A DNA stretch of 25,000 bases from Penaeus vannamei (lineage: Eukaryota > Arthropoda > Malacostraca > Decapoda > Penaeidae). Positions within the stretch are counted from its first letter, which is position 1, and the number at the start of each line of letters is the position of its first letter. Location of the stretch: assembly GCF_042767895.1 (NCBI RefSeq), contig NC_091575.1, forward strand, positions 17,085,188-17,110,187, written 5' to 3'. The position numbers were made by a program, and so were the translations under genes. This document shows, one piece after another, positions 18,711 to 25,000 of this stretch. Under the pieces are notes generated by a model, which ran no database searches, was not told the DNA's origin, and saw nothing but the letters and a program-made list of their open reading frames with translations.

Positions 18711-19490
18711 AAAGAGGTCGGTAGGGGTTAAGGTGTAATGGACATAGGGGAAGGGGGTTGGGCAAAGAAAATGGGAGATTAGTAATAAGAAACGGTGAAG
18801 GGAAGTGGGATAACGAGTGCGTGGCAAAGGGGAGTAAGGGACACTGAACAAGGGGCATAGGGAAGGAGAAGAGTACTACGTGTATGATAAGCAGCACTGA
18901 ATAAGGGCATACAGGAGAGAGGGATGATAGATAAAGGATATAGAGAAAGGGAGATCGGTAAGGGATTTTGAGGAAGCGGCATAGGGTAGGGAAGATGGGT
19001 TCTAAATGCATAATAAGGAAATGGGGGTGATCGGCCAGGAGCACTGGGTAAGGGGCATAGGGTAGGGAAGAGGGGTTGTAAGTATAGGATAAGGAGGAAG
19101 GGAGAGAGGTACGGAATTCTGAGTAAGGGTCATAGGGTAGGGAAGAAGGGTTTTGAACACAGGATAAAGGAATGGGGGGTCGGCAAGGGATACTGAGTAA
19201 GGGGCAAAGGGGAGGGAAACGGGTTTTTTAAATACAGGATAAGGGGGAAGAGGGTCGGTAAGGAATACTGAGTAAAGGACATAGAGTAGGGGAAAGGGAT
19301 TTTGAGTACAGGATGAGGGGATGAGGGGTCGGCAAGGGGTACTGGGTAAAGGGCATAGGAGAGGGAAGAGGGATAAAGGGAAAGGAGGTCGGTAAGGAAT
19401 ACCGAGTAAGGGGCATAGAGTAAGACAGAGGGGTTTCGAGTACAGGATAAGGGGAAGGGGGGTCAGAAAGGAATACTGAGTACGAAAACG
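18711..19490. repeat. diverged 74-bp purine-rich minisatellite, ~10 copies
   Basis: A complex unit contains, in order, ggtcggtaagg, atactgagtaagg, ggcatagggtaggg, aagaggggtttt and gagtacaggataagg. The ggtcgg anchor or its variants occurs at 18953, 19029, 19108, 19179, 19253, 19327, 19387 and 19461. Spacings are 76, 79, 71, 74, 74, 60 and 74 bp. More degenerate copies extend left to about 18711. The 60-bp interval reflects an internal deletion. Minus frames show the matching repeat of ~22-25 residues (PYPVFKT... type), which I take as a DNA-repeat artefact. Confidence 0.9.
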
Positions 19491-20030
19491 GGGTGAGGGA
19501 GAGGGAGCCGGTCGCTTTTCCGCAATGCTGGCGGCGTTGGCGCGTCCTCGTCGTGTCCGGAATGGCAGGTGTAGCGGGAACGCCATCTGTGTGACGAGAA
19601 TAAATTAGCTTTCGCTGAAAAACAAATGTGTGTGTTTAGAATATTTTAAAACAACTTTTTTATGTCGCAACCCGCTCTATTTTTTTTCTTTTTTTATGTA
19701 GTCATATATGTGGTAGAATGCGGTAGCAGTGTATTATTTTTTTTATTCTCTTTTTTTGCGAAGTGTTATGGCGTTGGGGCGAGAATTGTTTTTGGACTGA
19801 ATTACATATGGTCAAAATGATTAAAAACAAGGCAATGATCACACTCCGCTGACTCGGCCGCTCCAGCCACACAAAACACGAGTGGTGGAAAAAACGTAAT
19901 CGGTTATGCGCTCAATAGACAGCGCTAACTGAACGTGAAATATTTTTGTTGTCAGTTCAGTAAGATGGTGTGGCTTGTGTCGAAACTCCAATGTGAATAT
20001 AGATGGCCATCGCAATATATGTATTTACAC
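19491..20030. other. unique DNA with a GC-rich left edge
   Basis: 19498-19590 is GC- and CpG-rich, directly abutting the minisatellite. The rest is AT-rich with T-runs (19675-19760). No gene is supported. Confidence 0.45.
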
Positions 20031-20031
20031 G

Positions 20032-20268
<237 letters not shown>

Positions 20269-20560
20269 ATATGGGCGATAATACATCTGAGACCGCTGAA
20301 GTCTTTTAGCCATTGTACACCATACAATATTTTTGATGTACAGTAATAGCTGACAATATTGTAGAATAATTTCCCAAGCTGTTGACAGAACACCAGAGGG
20401 ACAGGTGATGCGTTTACTTGTGCATGAACATGTTATGATAATTTTCTTGCACATGTTTTAACTTTCATACAGTTTATGATTAAAGTTGTTGAGCCGCAAG
20501 AACACACATAATTAACTTGGCATTTTATGAATACAAAACATCCTACGGTGGCTTATCTCT
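20269..20560. other. unique AT-rich DNA
   Basis: Unique sequence without recognised features. Confidence 0.5.
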
Positions 20561-21290
20561 GCGTCCCTCCTCCTTCCAACCCAATTCTCTCTCTCTTTTT
20601 CTTTCTATCTATCTGTCTAGCTTTATTTCTATCTATTTATCTGTGTCTCGATATCCACCTGTCTATTTTTCTTCGTCTCCTACCTGTCCCCGCTCCCTTT
20701 GTTCCTCCCTTTTCTCATCATTTTACTCTCTTCTCTACTTCCCTTCTTCATTCCCTCCTCCCTCTTTTATTTCTGCTTCTCATCTCTCCCTCTTTCCCCT
20801 CGCTCATCTCTCCCATATTTTTTCTATGCTCGCCTTCAGGTCCTACCTCTTACATGATCTTCCCCTCCCTCACTCTCCCCCACCTCCGTCCCATCCCTTC
20901 TTTCTTCTTCGTCTTCTCCTCCCTTCCATCTCTCGCACCTTTCCTATTCTCCCTCACGTTTGTTCCATCTCTCCCTTCCTCTCCCCCTCCCTTTCTGTAC
21001 CTTCTCCCTCCTCTTCTTCTCCCCCTTCCAATTTACTCACTCACCAGCGACCCATCTCTCCCTTCTTCATCTCCTCCCTACTTCGTTCCTTCTTCCTCAT
21101 CTCCTTCCCTCTCATTCACCTCCATCCCTTTCTGCCCCCCCCCCTCCCCGTCCGTCCCGTCTTCCTCCTCTTCCTTCCTTCCTATCCTCTACCTTTCCCT
21201 TCTTCCCCACCGCCATCCCATCTTTCCCTTCTTCTCCCCCCCCCCCCTTCCGGCCGCCATCCTCCTTTCCCACACCTTACCTGCGTGTGA
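20561..21290. repeat. longest continuous polypyrimidine block, ~730 bp
   Basis: C/T-rich plus-strand DNA of degenerate CTCC, TTCC, TCTA and CCCC units, with C-runs at 21137-21145 and about 21237-21247. The 257- and 264-codon frames across it are Ser/Pro/Leu/Phe artefacts in two overlapping registers. Confidence 0.85.
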
Positions 21291-21429
21291 GATGTGTCGT
21301 TATGTGGTGCGAGTGTTCTAGTTTCCGCCGCACCTCACATCACCTCAGGAAGAGACAGACGTCCGAGCTGGGAACCAACACCTGATTCCCTATTCCCCCG
21401 CCTCCTCCCCCTACATCCCACCCCACCCA

Positions 21430-21477
21430 ACACAAGACGACCCCACCCCCACGATTCGGGGCGGGGTCGTCTTGTGT
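21430..21477. repeat. strong inverted repeat (hairpin)
   Basis: The left arm acacaagacgacccc (21430-21444) is the perfect reverse complement of 21463-21477. After one mismatch (21445/21462), four more C-G pairs follow (21446-21449 with 21458-21461), leaving an 8-base loop. This gives a 15-bp perfect stem plus 4 bp. It is not a histone 3' stem-loop, tRNA or rho-independent terminator (no T-run). Confidence 0.95.
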
Positions 21478-22130
21478 GCCGCTATGCTGGTTTCGCCGAG
21501 AGGGTTGTGTTGTGTCCCGCAGTTCTCCGAACCACGACTACCTTTACAGAAAGCACTCACGACTACATTATTGATTCCTTTCGTGCAACTGCGAGGGCTA
21601 CCATCACAACCACCAATCATACAGCTAGTACCATTGATTTATTTCTTGCGCTTACTATGGCTGCTATAATCATGTTTCCCTTTTCCAGCTATCACAACAA
21701 CTGCCATAGTCACTGCATCATTTCATCCCCCCCTATAACAAGTACGACCAAATACATCACCAAGCACACCCACAAAACCAATTAGTGATTCTCCCATTTC
21801 CTACAACCGTTATCGCTTATCCCCATGACCACTATCATTCAAGTGACCCATGACCACAACTCGATTTTACTCCTTACAACCATTGCCACTCTAACCACCA
21901 TATAAGGTTGTAAACCATTCCACCAGCAACAACTCCCACAAACCCCACCGTTGACTTCCCCCTTCATCTACTACCGATCTACCAGCATCAGACGCACAAC
22001 CCTTCCGTCGATTCCCGCCCTTCCAACCACAACCGCCACACCAGCCATCACCACCGCAACCGCCACAAACAAACCGGCACCGCACCCAAGCCCCAAGTAA
22101 GAGAACTCAGAGCGATCTCCCGGGGTAATT
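21478..22130. other. G-poor, C/A-rich unique DNA with degenerate ACC/ATC triplets
   Basis: About 650 bp, very poor in G from about 21590 to 22080, with recurring acc, cca and atc triplets. It looks like a decayed ACC/ATC trinucleotide array with strong C-over-G skew. Thr/Ile/Pro-rich frames are not convincing genes. Confidence 0.6.
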
Positions 22131-22470
<340 letters not shown>

Positions 22471-22482
22471 CGCGCGCGTGTG

Positions 22483-23529
22483 CTTGTACGCGTCTGTGTT
22501 TCATATTTTTGTTGCAGATGTATTATATATAATATAACAGTGAGCACTTTTTCTCGTATGCTTGATTGTGTAAGGAACGGCCTTTCGCTTTTTTCAATTA
22601 TCATAATTTCTTGAAATTGTGTATCCGTTACATATTTTCGTTTTTCATCAACTTTTCAGCATTTATCTTTGTTCATCATTATCAGGGTTACCTTTACCCA
22701 TTAAGAAATCCCGCCGCCTGGCAAAAAAATATTAGCAGATTTGCCTGAAATTAATAAGCCAGCGTCGCCCATTGGCCAATTAGCCGGCCACTGAATATGG
22801 AAGTGAGAGTTGGTTTTCAGCTTAACCTTTATTATGTGCATTGGGAGAGGCATGGGCTGGGTACACTTTTCTGTTTTTCTTTCCGGCGACTGCTTGAATA
22901 ATTTCCAAGGTAATGGAATAATGATTTTAGATCAGAGAGGCATTGGAATTTAGTTGTTTTTTTTCTAGGCTGGTTATTCGGCGCTCGTGTGCGTTTGGTC
23001 ATTGAGTTATGCCGCTGCTGATCATTAGGATTCGTTATGTAACATTAACTATTATTATGTTTTTATTGTTTCATAAAAAGGTTAAATTCTCGTAAATACC
23101 ACCACTGTTTTAAAGAAGTTCCAATCAGGAAGGTTCGCAAGTCATGTTCAAGTCATTTACCAATCAAATTGTTCAAAATCAAGCCGGATTGATGTGTATG
23201 TTTTGCATTAAACAACTGTATTAGGCAAGGAGAACAGTGTATCTACATTTGCTCTATGAATATATTGATTATCCGAATGTAACCACATTTTCAGAGTTTA
23301 AAGTGATCATTTTGATATGATGTTGAATGATATGTGAGTAATGTGGCATGTTGTCGATGGTCTTTAGCGTCAACGTTTGTGTGTTGAGCTTGCTCCTGAA
23401 GACGATGTTTGCGTGGCCCGGTCTGCATGGCCATAAAATGTTAGTCTTCGCTTTCCTTTGTTCTGTAACAAAGTTGATTTAGAATTTCCTCGTGAGGGTG
23501 GTATATGTTATCACATATTTTTTTTTTCT
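22483..23529. other. longest unique AT-rich segment, no gene recognised
   Basis: More than 1 kb without microsatellites. It contains a palindromic double CCAAT motif (attggccaat, 22771-22780) in a GC-richer patch (22750-22800). No open frame over ~60 codons is meaningful. It could be intronic or intergenic, possibly with regulatory content. Confidence 0.45.
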
Positions 23530-24000
23530 TACCTCCGTCAAGGAGTTTATGTTTATGGTCGCGTATGTGTTTGTTAGGTCGTTTGTGTGCATGTTCGTTA
23601 GTTAGCAGGATCAATTAAAAGGTAATGAATAGAATAGAAATATATATATATTTTTAATCAGAGGTGTGGCTTAGCCTGACTTAGATTCCTTTAAATTTTC
23701 GTGGTGAACTGGATCATAATCCGGATCCAGGATTTTTTTATGCTCTTTTTGCAAATGTAACACAGAATTTTATGAATCAATTTCCAGAGGCGTTTCTTAC
23801 CCTAATTTAGATTCCATTAGACTTTGGTGGCGATCCATTACCCCTATTGCCTTGCCTCCGCCAAGGAGGTTATGTTTGCCGACGTCCTTGTGTACTTGAG
23901 AAAGGTAATTTTAATGTAATTCCTTGTGTGGATATTTTTATTGCATCAGTAACCCTATTGCCCTAGCGGATGTATGCGCTCTCTGATTGCTTCTACTTGT
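23530..24000. mobile_element. fossil TIR repeat (MITE-like), internally duplicated
   Basis: The left end cctccgtcaaggagtttatg (23532) and a second, better copy cctccgccaaggaggttatg (23855) match the start of a dispersed repeat I recall from many metazoan genomes. The right end (ccctagcggatgtatgcgct, 23961-23980) resembles that family's other end, normally ccttggcggaggtatgcgct, giving inverted termini. Internal segments also fit (gttagcaggatc near 23601; atcataatccggatccagga near 23714). 23661-23715 and 23787-23840 are related direct copies ~126 bp apart. There is no protein. The family match is from memory, unverified. Confidence 0.55.
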
Positions 24001-24470
24001 CCTGTGATTTATACTGTATAAATATAACTATGCTGAGAGATGAACACAATCTCTCTCTTTCTCTCTCTCTCTCACTCTCTCTCATTCTCTCTTAGAAATT
24101 TGCTCTGTGCCTTTAACGCCCCGCACTCTTTATATCTGGCCTTGATAAAGGTTGCAGTACACTGAGAGTATCAAAGTATTGCATTATGAAATCATATCGC
24201 CCCGCTGCTGATGTTGGCGTTCGGGGATTCTTACTTTTCCATTTTCTTTTCGCGTTACTGGGACCGAAATAGGGCTTGAGATAATAACAAGAAAATAACG
24301 GGTTCTTTGCCCTTTCGCAACTGCATCTTGGTCTCTTCTCACTCTCCTTCTCTTTTCCTTCTTCATTTTTATGTACCCAGACTCAGATGGGTTATTATTT
24401 TCTTATTCTCTGTTTAACATTTTTAAAGAATTTCTTTATTATCATTTACTGTTTTGCTTATTCCCTCTCT
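24001..24470. other. unique DNA with a short degenerate CT run
   Basis: Degenerate CT repeat at about 24051-24091, then unique DNA. A 60-codon minus frame (24184-24366) is basic and unrecognised. Confidence 0.5.
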
Positions 24471-24635
24471 CTCGCTATCTATCTCCTCTCTATCTATCTA
24501 TCCAGTCATCCATCCATCCATCAATCTGTTTATCTATCCGACTTCCTCTATCTCTCCTTTTTTTCCATTTTCTCTCTCTTGCTGCTTTATAATTTGTCTC
24601 CGTTCTGCCGATGTCTGTCTGTCTGTCTGTCGGCA
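24471..24635. repeat. short tetranucleotide repeats (CTAT, CATC, GTCT)
   Basis: CTAT at 24475-24503, CATC at 24507-24522 and (GTCT)4 at 24613-24630, with T/C-rich sequence between them. Confidence 0.85.
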
Positions 24636-24646
24636 TTTCTATCACT

Positions 24647-25000
<354 letters not shown>

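Noticed and set aside
18655..19586. Minus-strand ORFs with ~24-residue Pro/Leu/Tyr repeats
   Set aside because: The protein repeat mirrors the 74-bp DNA minisatellite. 74 is not divisible by three, and the frame survives only through indels and purine bias.
21039..21045. Minus-strand donor-like GCTG|GTGAGTGAG
   Set aside because: Its upstream side on the minus strand is purine low-complexity sequence with no acceptor or sensible frame.
20517..21321. Two overlapping 257/264-codon plus ORFs
   Set aside because: Both registers are open over the same pyrimidine block with Ser/Pro/Leu/Phe bias, which is the mark of composition, not coding.

Overview
The window looks like non-coding nuclear DNA from an animal, most likely a decapod crustacean and plausibly a penaeid shrimp. 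This is inferred from the extreme density and length of microsatellites (CT/GA, GT/CA, TA/TG, CCT, ATT/AGT/AAT/GAT), interspersed with long degenerate polypyrimidine and polypurine blocks, and from a fossil repeat whose ends (CCTCCGCCAAGGAGG...) I recall from metazoan genomes including crustaceans. There is no bacterial gene organisation: no Shine-Dalgarno-led ORFs, operons, CRISPR or tRNA/rRNA genes. No complete protein-coding gene could be recognised. The longest open frames (up to 276 codons, at 11930-12760 and 20517-21321) are translations of low-complexity pyrimidine tracts.

Layout. 1-2450: purine and pyrimidine blocks around a (TC)48 array. 2448-4834: (GT)n, about 30-bp G-rich repeats, (GA)n plus (CGAGAG)n, then AT-rich unique DNA. 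4835-7300: pyrimidine/purine blocks with a (CCT)n array, a 22-bp minisatellite and two textbook G-quadruplex motifs. 7396-8460: ATC/TTTATC/ATT/AGT repeats. 8631-9551: GA-rich DNA with a 90-bp tandem duplication, (GA)55 and a 47-T run. 9600-10345: pyrimidine block, small GC-rich island, purine block. 10581-10820: CpG-rich island. 11336-11870: AAT/GAT repeats. 11900-13345: pyrimidine block with a perfect 20-bp minisatellite, then a purine block. 13346-16370: mostly unique DNA with a candidate short TIR element, a purine block and a 29-bp tandem repeat. 16371-17340: (CT)n-led pyrimidine block, small island, G-rich block, pyrimidine block. 18460-19490: purine-rich DNA containing a diverged 74-bp minisatellite. 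20035-20268: long (CA)n. 20561-21290: pyrimidine block. 21430-21477: strong hairpin. 21478-22130: G-poor, C-rich DNA. 22291-22468: (TA)n(TG)n. 22469-25000: mostly unique AT-rich DNA, a fossil TIR repeat at 23530-24000 and a (CT)55 array.

The most notable large-scale pattern is that small GC-richer unique islands repeatedly sit between a pyrimidine block on their left and a purine block on their right (six cases). Each island therefore has a polypyrimidine tract 5' of it on both strands. Some islands carry exon-like signals. The best is a 56-nt minus-strand candidate exon (10035-10090) with a first-AG acceptor after 264 AG-free nucleotides, a GCG|GTAAGT donor and one open frame. These are hypotheses; without transcript or homology data none can be called a gene. 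The window may be intergenic or lie inside one or more long introns.
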